Below the pieces are notes generated by a model. That model made no database searches, was not told where the DNA came from, and saw only the letters and a list, made by a program, of their open reading frames with translations. A stretch of 64,000 nt of DNA. It comes from JAQUTK01 sp963677415 (GTDB lineage: Bacteria > Bacteroidota > Bacteroidia > Bacteroidales > JAQUTK01). Below are positions 15,888 to 24,895 of this stretch, in pieces (position 1 is the stretch's first letter; each line of letters opens with the position of its first letter). The DNA lies in NCBI GenBank assembly GCA_963677415.2, contig CAXXFJ010000022.1:1-64000 (forward strand), read 5' to 3'. The position numbers were made by a program, and so were the translations under genes.

Positions 15888-17651
15888 TTATTCTTCGAGA
15901 GTCTGAAACTCTTTCCATAATGTTTGTTGATAGAGCTTTTTGGATCCTTTTGGAATGAACAATATGCAAGTGGATGTATCGACTCCTTTAAAACCAACAC
16001 GATTGTTTGCTGTCGAAGGAGTGCTCACTTCTCTTTCAAATGTAAATGTCATTTCAGGAGGATTTGCCTTGAATGCATAGGCTCCGTCAAAGAGAACTTT
16101 GGGAGGAATTGCACGGAGCAGGTGAATTTCTTTAAGTTCTTCGCAACCGTAAAAATCGTAACACCCTATCGAAGTAACACGGGCTGGGATTGTAATAGAA
16201 ACAAGTCTGGAACATCCTCTGAACGAGAACCATCCTATGGATGTTACATGCGAAGGAAGGACCACAGACTCCAAAAATTGCAGTTGCTCAAACATACTTT
16301 CACCAATCTTATTATCAGATGTATAAAAGCTTTCAGAATAGGCATCGCCACCCTTTACTATGGTTGCGTCCTTTAAATCAAGTATTCTCAGAATTGGTAA
16401 TTTGCTTCTTATCGTTAGAATGTCTGTGCCATTAATCGGACCGCTGATCGTTAGTTTATACACTTTATTCGCATTTTTAGCTCCAATCGTGTTCAGTAAA
16501 GTGCCGGCTTTCAACAAGGTCACAGAAAAGTTTGTATCCATCCCTTTTTCAATGACATTCAGACGATCCCATCCGATTGTTGAACGATAGTTGCTCTCGG
16601 CAGATAGCGGTACATAGATTATGCAGCTATTGGGATAGTCAATGATATGCCTGCCTAATGAAGGCGGTTTTATGCCTGAACAGTATATATCTTTTAATCG
16701 AAAACAAGAGCCGAATGCTTTATCACCAATAGAGGTAAGAGAGGAGGGCAGTGTCAGTGAGGTGAGATTGACACATTTGTAAAAGGCTGAATCTCCGATA
16801 GCCTCGACTCCTTCTTGAATCACATACTTTGCAGATTTTGCTTTGGGAAAAGAGACTAGAATCTTTTTATCCTTACTGTACAAGACTCCCTCTATGACAG
16901 AGAAAGTCGGATGATCTTCAGGTACAACATATTGCTTTAATGCTTTGCAGCCCCGAAAGAATGATTCTCTATATGTTGTGATGCACGAAGGTATTGTTAT
17001 CGTCGTTATGTTGCTGCAATAGGAAAATGCATCATCACCAACGAATCGAACACTTTGTGGTATTACTATTTCCTTTAAGCTATCACAGCTACTAAATGCT
17101 TTGCTCCCAATGGTGGTGACACCTTCCGGAATCGTCACTGAAGAGAGATCATAGCAAAATTGGAAAGCTCCCTTTGCAATTGTCTTGACATCTTTCGGAA
17201 TGATGTATGCTGCTGCTTTCGAATTGGGATATGCAATAAGAGTATCCATCTCTTTGGTAAAAAGTACACCTTCTGAGGTTGTATATTTGGGATGATCAGC
17301 AGGCACAATAAATTGTTTCAATGATCTGCAATTGGGAAAAGCATGTTCAGCAATGGATGTTATGCTTGAAGGGATGGTCAAACTGGTCATACGAGTGCAA
17401 TATTGAAAAGCACCTCTACCTATTGATGTTACGGGATAGGTTGTGCCGGAATAAGTTACGCTGGAAGGAATCACCACTGAATCCAAAAGAGACAAATATT
17501 CTTCCCTGAAGGGTACACCTTCAGCCATAACAGAGACAGATGATCCTTGCTCGTTTGTGACAAAGACAAGGTTACCTATCTTAAAGTCAAATGCTTGTAT
17601 AGAAAGTGCCAAGCAAAAAATGACAATAAAGAGTGCTGTTCTGCGGCTCAT
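15888..17651 (-). CDS. Secreted BspA-type leucine-rich repeat protein (LRR-2)
   Basis: The protein has 587 residues with a signal peptide (MSRRTALFIVIFCLALSIQA). It has about nine LRR_5 repeats ('VTSIGRGAFQYCTRMTSLTI', 'VTTIGSKAFSSCDSLKEIVI', 'VEAIGDSAFYKCVNLTSLTL' and others). The same inter-repeat domain as its neighbours ('TLLNTIGAKNANKVYKLTIS') sits near residues 370-420. It resembles LRR-1 and LRR-3 but has a longer repeat block. It lies 69 bases upstream of LRR-1 on the same strand and may share a transcript. Confidence 0.9.
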   Translation of the reverse strand: MSRRTALFIVIFCLALSIQAFDFKIGNLVFVTNEQGSSVSVMAEGVPFREEYLSLLDSVVIPSSVTYSGTTYPVTSIGRGAFQYCTRMTSLTIPSSITSIAEHAFPNCRSLKQFIVPADHPKYTTSEGVLFTKEMDTLIAYPNSKAAAYIIPKDVKTIAKGAFQFCYDLSSVTIPEGVTTIGSKAFSSCDSLKEIVIPQSVRFVGDDAFSYCSNITTITIPSCITTYRESFFRGCKALKQYVVPEDHPTFSVIEGVLYSKDKKILVSFPKAKSAKYVIQEGVEAIGDSAFYKCVNLTSLTLPSSLTSIGDKAFGSCFRLKDIYCSGIKPPSLGRHIIDYPNSCIIYVPLSAESNYRSTIGWDRLNVIEKGMDTNFSVTLLKAGTLLNTIGAKNANKVYKLTISGPINGTDILTIRSKLPILRILDLKDATIVKGGDAYSESFYTSDNKIGESMFEQLQFLESVVLPSHVTSIGWFSFRGCSRLVSITIPARVTSIGCYDFYGCEELKEIHLLRAIPPKVLFDGAYAFKANPPEMTFTFEREVSTPSTANNRVGFKGVDTSTCILFIPKGSKKLYQQTLWKEFQTLEE

Positions 17652-17727
17652 ATTAATCTTTATTTAATAACTGCATAGTATGTTATTCCGCTTCTTATCG
17701 GGAACGTATATATTGTTCATAGGTCGG

Positions 17728-17745
17728 ATATCACCGGAATATCTA
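17728..17745. repeat. Solo IS21 right-end relic
   Basis: Seventeen bases at 17729-17745 (tatcaccggaatatcta) are identical to the right terminus of the IS21 element at 13294-13310. No other part of the element is present. This looks like a scar of an earlier insertion between LRR-3 and LRR-2. Confidence 0.55.
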
Positions 17746-17768
17746 CTCAGGTTCATATTCTTTGAAGG

Positions 17769-18986
17769 TCACTTATTACCATAATCCGTATAAAATACTT
17801 TCCATCTACTATCTTTCGCATATGCTGCATCGCATCCTTTGGGTACATGCAATTTGCATCCGCTGTTTAACATGAAGGAGGAAAGGGCTAAAACAGGAGG
17901 TGTTTTCGTCAGAAGGGTGATAGATTGAAGTCTAGCGCCATGCAAAATAGCATGTTCTCCAATTCTTGTCAAACTTTTGGGCAGTACAATAGATTCCCAA
18001 TATGGGATATTCTCAAACATATAATTTCCAATGACATTGTCCATTGTTGTATCTTTCTCTGTGCGATAGCTTTCACCTCCACTAACGATGTCTGCATGTC
18101 CCAAGTCGAGAACTCTGAGAAGAGGCAGCTTAGATCTGATAATCTTGATATCGGTACCATTTACAGGTCCGGAGATCGTTAATTTGATTACTTTACTCAG
18201 ATTGTCCTTTCCAATAGCTTCCGACAATGTTCCTGCTTCCTTCAGGGTAACTTTATATGTCGTGACGGTACCTTTCTCCATAATGTTGATGCGATTGTAT
18301 CCGGTGTACTTCCATCCGGGCGTTGATGAATATGTTTTGGCGGTAGATTTCGGTACATAAAAGATGCAACCTGCTACATACCCTATATAATCGTTTGCTA
18401 TCTTGGGCGGAATTTTACCCAGACAAAATACTTCCGCAAGGTAATGAGAATGTGGTAGTGCATCTTTTCCAATATATCTGACACTTTCAGGAATTGTAAG
18501 CGATCTTAGATTATCGAGAGATGCAAATGCATAATCCTGTATGGTGACAACGCCGGAAGGAATGACATACTGTTTCGCTTTTAGATTGGGATATGCCCAA
18601 AGAGTGTCTTTGTTCTTGCTAAACAAAACGCCTTCCAACTCTGAAAAACAGGAGTTATCTTTAGCCACAGAAAATCTAGATAATGAATCGCAAGCGGAAA
18701 AAGCAAATCTACCGATTGAAGTAACACTTGAAGGAATAGTAACAGAGGTTAAGTGTATGCATTCTCTGAAAGCATTTAGTTCTATTGAAGTTACTTTGTA
18801 AGTTCGACCTTCATATTCTACCTTTTCGGGTATAACAGCCTTTTTAATGGACGTATCTTGTATTATAACTGATACTGATGTACCATCATTGTTAGTACTA
18901 TATTTCAGACCCCCTGCCAGGAAATCAAAGGCATATCCCGAAAAGGATACTACCAGACTGATGGAAAGTAATACTGTTTTTATCAT
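17769..18986 (-). CDS. Secreted BspA-type leucine-rich repeat protein (LRR-3)
   Basis: The protein has 405 residues with a signal peptide (MIKTVLLSISLVVSFSGYAF). It has the same domain order as LRR-1: LRR_5 repeats, then 'TVTTYKVTLKEAGTLSEAIG', then 'GKDNLSKVIKLTISGPVNGT', then a final repeat, ending with the same residues 'FYTDYGNK'. Most positions match LRR-1. Differences are concentrated in exposed repeat positions and the signal peptide, as expected of paralogues that diverge at the ligand face. It is the first LRR gene of the minus-strand row and ends 117 bases before LRR-2. Confidence 0.9.
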   Translation of the reverse strand: MIKTVLLSISLVVSFSGYAFDFLAGGLKYSTNNDGTSVSVIIQDTSIKKAVIPEKVEYEGRTYKVTSIELNAFRECIHLTSVTIPSSVTSIGRFAFSACDSLSRFSVAKDNSCFSELEGVLFSKNKDTLWAYPNLKAKQYVIPSGVVTIQDYAFASLDNLRSLTIPESVRYIGKDALPHSHYLAEVFCLGKIPPKIANDYIGYVAGCIFYVPKSTAKTYSSTPGWKYTGYNRINIMEKGTVTTYKVTLKEAGTLSEAIGKDNLSKVIKLTISGPVNGTDIKIIRSKLPLLRVLDLGHADIVSGGESYRTEKDTTMDNVIGNYMFENIPYWESIVLPKSLTRIGEHAILHGARLQSITLLTKTPPVLALSSFMLNSGCKLHVPKGCDAAYAKDSRWKVFYTDYGNK

Positions 18987-19078
18987 TCTTAGGAACGTTT
19001 TTTATAAGACAATTCGTCTAGTTAATATTAGTCGAAATAATGTTGTTGGTGACATGTTGGTTTTGTTTCAGAAAACCT

Positions 19079-20608
19079 TTATTCTGAAATTATCTGGTGA
19101 CCTGCTTTTATCAGGCTATCCATATATCCTGCAGGTGCTTCAATAGCCTCAATGTGTGGTCTCTTTGGGTGAAAATTGATGAATAAGACGTAGCTAGTAT
19201 TAATAGTTTTTCCTTTGTATATTCCGGGAGTCCAATCGGGCATGATACTGATAAGTCTAATTGCTTCTGCACTGAATTCTGGTGAAGAACTAAGCTGAAT
19301 CTTTATATCAGAGGTTTTTCCATTCTTTCGTATTACGAACGAAACAATCGCAATACCTTCTTCATTATTCTTTATTCTGTATTGAGGATTTTGCATATTA
19401 AAATCGAGCCAATCAAGAAAATTCCCTTTATTACCTGTGAATTTAGGCCAGGTATCCGCCAAGTTATAAGGAATTAGTTTGGGATCAACATCTTTATTTA
19501 AGGTGATGGCTATTGCACCATTCTTGCCATATTTGCCGTAGGCTGCTGTGGCAGAAGTACCTTTTAGGATGGAAAGAGATTCTATAGCATTCATATCAAT
19601 CAGATCACTCAAGTTTTCAATCTTTACCCCTCCAGTGTACGTCATCTTCCCGTCAACAAAGACAGCAGGATTCTTTGTATCTCTTTCAAGTAGGAGATCT
19701 TTCATACTCCATCCTTTATCCGTTGAATATGTTGCTTCCAAGTATTTGCCAGACATGATTCGTCCATCCAACGTAAATAAAAAGCCAAAGCTCCACTTCT
19801 CTAGTTGTGCTATTCGCTTTTGAAGGTTGGAAAAGAGTTCTTTTTCTATAGCATTTGGTTCTTTAGGCTCTAACAGATGAATGGTTGAGATGCCTGTTCT
19901 GTCTGTAAAGAGCAAGAATGTGAATTTTTGATATCCAACAGCTTCAGTGGAATATTTACTTTCATATCCATTGAGAAAGTTCGCGAAACAAACTAAACTG
20001 TAATATGGTTGCTCATACCAGGGTGCATCCATCTTGTGTACATCCGCATACCCATCCTTGTCTGGTATGATGCAATCTTCTAATCTCCCCTGTAAGTACT
20101 TAGTACGGATCACATTGACAATATTTCCTTTATCAATGACTACAGTCGATTCCCTTGGAGATACATATCCAATATAACTCAGTAAAGGATCGGAAAGATG
20201 TTTTAGGTTTCCGGAGAACCAAGTCTCAGAAATAGTCCCATAGGGAGGTGTAATTATGTATTTCTCTTGAAGCTCTTTCATTATTCGCTCGACCTTGTTT
20301 TTTGACAATTTATCCAAAGGGGATCTCTGAAAGATTAGCCGTGAGCGAAAACGGGCAGTTATTGTATAAAGGGAATTCTCTTTGAATCGTGGTTTGTGAT
20401 AATAACAATCGACCATTTCATCCAACGGGACAGACTTGTAATTCAGAGAATCAAGGCTCTTTAGAATAGAGTTGGCTGACTTTTCTTTCCGAAGGTTGGT
20501 TTTCACGTTTTGAGAACCTGCATTCGTTTGAGCATAACATGTACCAATGCATGTCACGCAAAGTAAGATCAAAATGCAATGAAAAAGGAGTCTCTGTTTG
20601 TTGTTCAT
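19079..20608 (-). CDS. Secreted protein with TonB-receptor plug-like segment and TonB C-terminal domain
   Basis: From the ATG at 20608 the protein has 509 residues and a signal peptide (MNNKQRLLFHCILILLCVTC…YAQ). The frame opens 57 codons earlier, but those look noncoding. Two regions can be named. 'AVFVDGKMTYTGGVKIENLS' to 'AIESLSILKGTSATAAYGKY' then 'GKNGAIAITL' matches the end of a SusC-type receptor plug. The last 110 residues ('FLDWLDFNMQNPQYRIKNNE', 'GIAIVSFVIRKNGKTSDIKI', 'AIRLISIMPDWTPGIYKGK') are a TonB energy-transducer C-terminal domain. There is no beta-barrel and no classic ExbB-contacting helix, so it is neither a receptor nor a normal TonB. Such mixes occur in Bacteroidetes, often after M56 peptidases. 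Its function is unknown. Confidence 0.75.
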   Translation of the reverse strand: MNNKQRLLFHCILILLCVTCIGTCYAQTNAGSQNVKTNLRKEKSANSILKSLDSLNYKSVPLDEMVDCYYHKPRFKENSLYTITARFRSRLIFQRSPLDKLSKNKVERIMKELQEKYIITPPYGTISETWFSGNLKHLSDPLLSYIGYVSPRESTVVIDKGNIVNVIRTKYLQGRLEDCIIPDKDGYADVHKMDAPWYEQPYYSLVCFANFLNGYESKYSTEAVGYQKFTFLLFTDRTGISTIHLLEPKEPNAIEKELFSNLQKRIAQLEKWSFGFLFTLDGRIMSGKYLEATYSTDKGWSMKDLLLERDTKNPAVFVDGKMTYTGGVKIENLSDLIDMNAIESLSILKGTSATAAYGKYGKNGAIAITLNKDVDPKLIPYNLADTWPKFTGNKGNFLDWLDFNMQNPQYRIKNNEEGIAIVSFVIRKNGKTSDIKIQLSSSPEFSAEAIRLISIMPDWTPGIYKGKTINTSYVLFINFHPKRPHIEAIEAPAGYMDSLIKAGHQIISE

Positions 20609-20692
20609 AATAAAAAGACATGTGTTGTTATGAAACATGATTTTTTCGCTTGCAAATGTAATTAATCTTTTTTTAATAAGGCTATTTATCAG

Positions 20693-20783
20693 GTGGACAT
20701 CTTTGTCTCCAATAATGTGGTTTAATTGTCTGTTTTGTAATATGATATGTTTGTTTTGATCAAATCTCTTAGTGGACATCTTT
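20693..20783. repeat. Direct repeat GTGGACATCTTT (two copies)
   Basis: The 12-mer stands at 20693-20704 and 20772-20783, in direct orientation 79 bases apart. A third copy lies at 13331-13342 next to the IS21 end. The context is an AT-rich spacer between divergent genes. It may be an insertion-sequence terminus relic. Confidence 0.4.
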
Positions 20784-20972
20784 CGTTACTCCATATAAAT
20801 AGGATGAAAGATTGTCTAATTTCTTCTGTTTTTCTAGTTTGAACAATGTCGCTATTCCTTCTTTTTATTTGGCATTTACTTGCTGAATTGGAGACGATAT
20901 CTTGTGTGTGTCTTCAATAAAAGTTATTTTTGCACATCCTTTTTTGATTACATTCATATAACAGATACTACT

Positions 20973-22733
20973 ATGAGAAACATTAGTTTAGTCGTCACTT
21001 TCGTACTTTTTTGCCTTCTGACTCCTCTTTACACACAGGCTGAGATAAAATGGAACAATCCGCAAACACAGGATGTGCCGGTTATTAACGGACAGGCATG
21101 GCCTGAGGCTCTAAAGGGAACGTATCAAAGAATCCCGGAGAGTCAGCATGGCATTGTGCCCGATTATGTATGGGGAAATTCATTGCACAGTGCCGGATTG
21201 AATATCAAGTTTTATTCCAATTCGCCGGAGATTACGGTCCGTTATACTGTGACTCGTGCTCTTGCTATGCAGCATATGCCAGCCACCGGGGTTTCTGGCG
21301 TCGATTTGTATGCAACGGATTGTAATGGAGCTACAAGTATCTGCGCAGGGAAATATAGCTTTAAGGATACTGTAGAATATACGTATAGCGGACTGACCTA
21401 CAAAAATATGCACAATAGAGGTTCGGAATATACACTCTTTCTGCCTCCTTTCAATATTGTTTCCTGGATGGAGATTGGTGTTCCGGAAGGGAATGAGTTT
21501 GCTTTTATTCCTCGTATTGAAGAGAAGCCGATTGTAGTGTATGGCACTTCTATTACGCATGGTGGTTGCGCTTCTCGTCCGGGTATGATCTGGACGAATA
21601 TTGTGCAGCGTAATTTGGAGACTCCGGTAATCAATCTGGGTTTCTCAGGTAGCGGACTGCTGGATAGTTCTGTCTTTGTCTTGCTTTCGACGATTGACGC
21701 CAAACTTTTTATCATCGATTGTATACCTAATATGGTGAATGATAAGACTGCATGGATTGTAAAACGTATGGTGGATGGAGTAAAGATACTGAGAAGCAAG
21801 AGTGATGCGCCCATCCTGATTGTGGAGCATGATGGATATGCCGGTGAATTTACCAGTCAGCAGATTGCCGATCGGTATACGAATTCGAATATTGAATGTA
21901 AGAAGGCGTATGAGATTTTGCAAAAGGAAGGTGTGAAGAATCTTTCTTATATGACTCATGAGGAGATTGCAATGAATCCCGACGGACAGGTTGATGGTAC
22001 ACATGCGACGGACTTAGGTATGATGGATTATGCAACGGCATATACCAAGAAGATCCGTGCGATATTGGACATGCCGGTGGGTACTGTCCGCACTACTATC
22101 CCATGCAAACAACGGCGTGAACCGAATAATTATGAGTGGAATAAACGTCATGCTGAGATTCTCGCGCTGAATAAACAACGGGCTCCGGAGATTGTGCTTA
22201 TAGGTAACTCAATCACTCATTTCTGGGGTGGCGAACCGGTATTTCGAAATCAATTTGGGAAAGAGACGTTTGCCAAGCTTTTCAAGAATAAGGTGGTGAC
22301 AAATATGGGCTTTGGTTATGATATGATCGAGAATGCTCTTTGGAGAGTGTATCATGGGGAATTGGATGGCTACAAGGCAAAGAAGATCTTTATGATGATT
22401 GGTACAAATAATGTGAACCGTTGTCCTGATAAAGAGATTGTGGACGGATTGGTGTTCCTGATTAAAGAGGTGCAACAGCGTCAGCCGGAGGCTGTGATTC
22501 ATGTGGTCAGCATCTATGCGCGTCGTAATGAGGAGGAGCATCTTCGCAAACTGAACGGTGAGATCCGTGCCGCGCTCACCGAGGGCCCGCTTCTGAAATA
22601 TGTCGATGTCTTTGATACTCTGCTGAAGAGTGATGGGAAGATTGATGAGTCTTTCTTTATTGGAGATGGACTTCATCCCAATGAAAAAGGATATGCAAAG
22701 GTGGCGGAAGGTATGAAGGCTTTTGTAAAGTGA
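20973..22733 (+). CDS. Secreted protein with two SGNH/GDSL hydrolase domains
   Basis: The start at 20973 gives 586 residues with a signal peptide (MRNISLVVTFVLFCLLTPLY TQA). After a beta-rich SGNH_N-like domain comes the first hydrolase: S193 in 'YGTSITHGG', the block-II glycine 'LGFSGSG' and D341/H344 in 'DGTHATDLG'. The second has S413 in 'IGNSITHFWGG', 'MGFGYD', 'MIGTNN' and D565/H568 in 'DGLHPNEKGY'. Both catalytic sets look complete. Such enzymes remove acyl groups from carbohydrates; the substrate is unknown, and glycan de-esterification in the periplasm or at the surface is an inference. There is no gene for polysaccharide uptake next to it. Confidence 0.9.
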   Translation: MRNISLVVTFVLFCLLTPLYTQAEIKWNNPQTQDVPVINGQAWPEALKGTYQRIPESQHGIVPDYVWGNSLHSAGLNIKFYSNSPEITVRYTVTRALAMQHMPATGVSGVDLYATDCNGATSICAGKYSFKDTVEYTYSGLTYKNMHNRGSEYTLFLPPFNIVSWMEIGVPEGNEFAFIPRIEEKPIVVYGTSITHGGCASRPGMIWTNIVQRNLETPVINLGFSGSGLLDSSVFVLLSTIDAKLFIIDCIPNMVNDKTAWIVKRMVDGVKILRSKSDAPILIVEHDGYAGEFTSQQIADRYTNSNIECKKAYEILQKEGVKNLSYMTHEEIAMNPDGQVDGTHATDLGMMDYATAYTKKIRAILDMPVGTVRTTIPCKQRREPNNYEWNKRHAEILALNKQRAPEIVLIGNSITHFWGGEPVFRNQFGKETFAKLFKNKVVTNMGFGYDMIENALWRVYHGELDGYKAKKIFMMIGTNNVNRCPDKEIVDGLVFLIKEVQQRQPEAVIHVVSIYARRNEEEHLRKLNGEIRAALTEGPLLKYVDVFDTLLKSDGKIDESFFIGDGLHPNEKGYAKVAEGMKAFVK

Positions 22734-22865
22734 CAGCTTCACTAATTATCAATATGAATGATGCAATTAGTCTGATACAAACATCAAAGGCACACTAATT
22801 CGTGAGGGAATTCAGAGTAGTTGCTTTCTTTTTATAGATTGAGTACTCGGAAAGTATTTTTATGT

Positions 22866-22873
22866 TATATTTG
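22866..22873 (+). promoter_or_regulatory. Promoter -7 box TATATTTG
   Basis: A perfect Bacteroidetes -7 box, TAnnTTTG, lies 32 bases before the start at 22906. The -33 element is weak. Confidence 0.45.
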
Positions 22874-22905
22874 CACACATATTCTTAATTAGTTTATGTA
22901 ATGCC

Positions 22906-23847
22906 ATGAAATATATAAGTTCCTTCGATGAGATAGTATTGAAGTTCAGAGTACTTTTTGTACCGTTTCTGATTAGAACAATCGGATTTATCGCTTTTTA
23001 CACTTTCTTGAATTGGTTACTGACAATCAAACTGGATTTGTTTCAGATTCCCGAAACATTCATTGATTTGGTTATGCCCATTATTTTATGTGTTGCATTT
23101 GTTCCGATGGGTTTATCTTACAAAAAGATATTTCCTTGTAAAATTACAGAAAGAGAGAATTCTGGCACATATTCAGAGTTTTGGTCTATAATAGCTTATG
23201 CAACATTAGCTCTATCAATAATTTTCGCGCAGCTGTATCTCCATCGATATACAGCAAGCGTTATGAAGATAGAGACAAGCACACAGATTGATCGATCTCA
23301 TCTAACAAAATACTACCAGATTAATTCTATGTATCTGGATAAGAAGTTTACTTCCGTCTATTTCTCAGCAGAACCTGGAAGAGGAAGATATAATAGAAGT
23401 CTCTACTATAATGCCTATTACGCTCTTCCATTGATGACAGCTCAAAGCGATACAAGTCTGAAAACTCAAAATGTCTGGTATGTGAAGACTTATAGTAAAA
23501 AGATGAGCAATAGTATGTCGGCGACGGAGAATGAAATTGCGTACGCCAAATTCTGTAAGGATGCTGACCAACGGTTTGCTCAAGCTGATTTGTACAATGT
23601 TGGTTATTTTGTGAGATGTGATTGGGAATCACAAGATAACCTCTTGGCAATACAACAAACTAAAATGTTTGATAATCCGAATGATCCTATCATTCTAAAT
23701 CCGGTTCAGGCACCATTTAATCCAGATTACAATCGCATGCTTCATTTCTTCCTTCTTTCATTCTGCCTGGGGTCCTTTCTTATGTTTTTGATGATTGTCC
23801 TCCGGCCTCTAAGTGAAGAAACACTTAAAGTATTCGAAGCCAGATGA
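22906..23847 (+). CDS. Hypothetical membrane protein, four predicted TM helices
   Basis: The protein has 313 residues and I do not recognise it. Three hydrophobic helices lie in the first 120 residues ('TIGFIAFYTFLNWLLTIKLD', 'LVMPIILCVAFVPMGLSY', 'IIAYATLALSIIFAQLYL'). A polar domain of about 150 residues with many Tyr and Asn follows, then a C-terminal helix ('FFLLSFCLGSFLMFLMIVLR'). The polar part would sit on one side of the inner membrane, probably the periplasm. A -7 promoter box precedes it. The small membrane gene at 23959 follows 111 bases later and may belong with it. Confidence 0.7.
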   Translation: MKYISSFDEIVLKFRVLFVPFLIRTIGFIAFYTFLNWLLTIKLDLFQIPETFIDLVMPIILCVAFVPMGLSYKKIFPCKITERENSGTYSEFWSIIAYATLALSIIFAQLYLHRYTASVMKIETSTQIDRSHLTKYYQINSMYLDKKFTSVYFSAEPGRGRYNRSLYYNAYYALPLMTAQSDTSLKTQNVWYVKTYSKKMSNSMSATENEIAYAKFCKDADQRFAQADLYNVGYFVRCDWESQDNLLAIQQTKMFDNPNDPIILNPVQAPFNPDYNRMLHFFLLSFCLGSFLMFLMIVLRPLSEETLKVFEAR

Positions 23848-23958
23848 AACTAATTAGCGCAGAGATTGATGGAAGGAAACAACTGATAGGTTTAATCCAT
23901 AGTGGCACAAAATATATACAGGAGATTGGAACCTCATTGATGAAATAATACAAACGGA

Positions 23959-24477
23959 ATGATGACATTAGCTGAATTTAAGAAGGAATATAGATGGGAT
24001 AATCTGGATGTAATAGTGAGATTCTCAATAATTGGATATGGTTATGGAGGTCTTGGATTATTTTCGATGATACTATTTCGTAATTCTATCCTCTTGATGC
24101 TCATTTTCTTTATTATCTCATTTGTTCCAGGAATATCGGCTCTGTTTTATATGAGATCTCGGTTAAAACTGACTAGATGGGATAATGGTTTGAGTCAGAA
24201 ACAGAATGAGGAGTTGTTGCGTAAAGTGGCCTTGAAACTGAAAGGGGATGGTTTTGTCCCGAGATATAAAAATGAAGTTTTGCAGCATGAGAACTATCTC
24301 AATCTGTGTTATAAATGGACGACATGGAAAGGGCACCAAACTCGTTTGTTTGCAGATGAGGGATATATTCTGATCAATGGACATCGTGAAGATTCTTTTT
24401 TAGAAGGTTTTTTAAATTATAGATCAGCCAGTCGTTTTCAAAAGGAAATACTTCAATTTATGAAGGATAGTGTTTAG
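23959..24477 (+). CDS. Hypothetical membrane protein, two TM helices
   Basis: The protein has 172 residues, starting MMTLAEFKK (the second Met, at 23962, is equally possible). Two closely spaced hydrophobic segments ('FSIIGYGYGGLGLFSMILF', 'SILLMLIFFIISFVPGISAL') form a hairpin. A soluble tail of about 100 residues rich in Lys, Arg and aromatic residues follows ('FVPRYKNEVLQHENYLNLCY', 'GYILINGHREDSFLEGFLNY'). I recognise no family. Confidence 0.65.
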   Translation: MMTLAEFKKEYRWDNLDVIVRFSIIGYGYGGLGLFSMILFRNSILLMLIFFIISFVPGISALFYMRSRLKLTRWDNGLSQKQNEELLRKVALKLKGDGFVPRYKNEVLQHENYLNLCYKWTTWKGHQTRLFADEGYILINGHREDSFLEGFLNYRSASRFQKEILQFMKDSV

Positions 24478-24569
24478 CAATAAAGAGAAGTTTCCCAATG
24501 AATGAACCTTTCTGAGTATGGACGTGCTTTCTTCGGCTCACCCAAACATAGAGGTATTCATCTGTTGGT

Positions 24570-24751
24570 AGATTATGCCTCTCTGTTGTTTTTTCGAATT
24601 TCGATTTAGGAATGAGTAAAAAAGTACTATTTATCTACACCACCTACACCGAGAACTGCCTCACAGTATGCTGTATGGCATGTCTATTTCCTCAAAAAAA
24701 CATTGCTCGGCATTATTTGCATACAGTTTTGTTTGCTAAAAGGCCCTTTTT
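24570..24751 (+). repeat. Dispersed intergenic repeat, copy C
   Basis: This is homologous to the reverse strand of 452-645 ('ctctgttgtttttt', 'gtaaaaaagtactatttatc', 'tacaccacctacaccgag', 'cacagtatgctgtatggcat', 'caaaaaaacattgctcgg') and in part to 165-350. It is therefore a third copy of the same family, 24 kb away from the other two. It again sits between genes. Confidence 0.65.
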
Positions 24752-24895
24752 AATACATTTCATCTATCCTGAAGAGTAAAAATGAAGAAATTACTCTTTG
24801 TTCATGGGTGTTGATTGGGAGAAAACTCTTTTTGATGAAGGGAGATAATTTAGGCAAACAGGAAGATATAACGCGGCAATATGGATAGACTTCTC

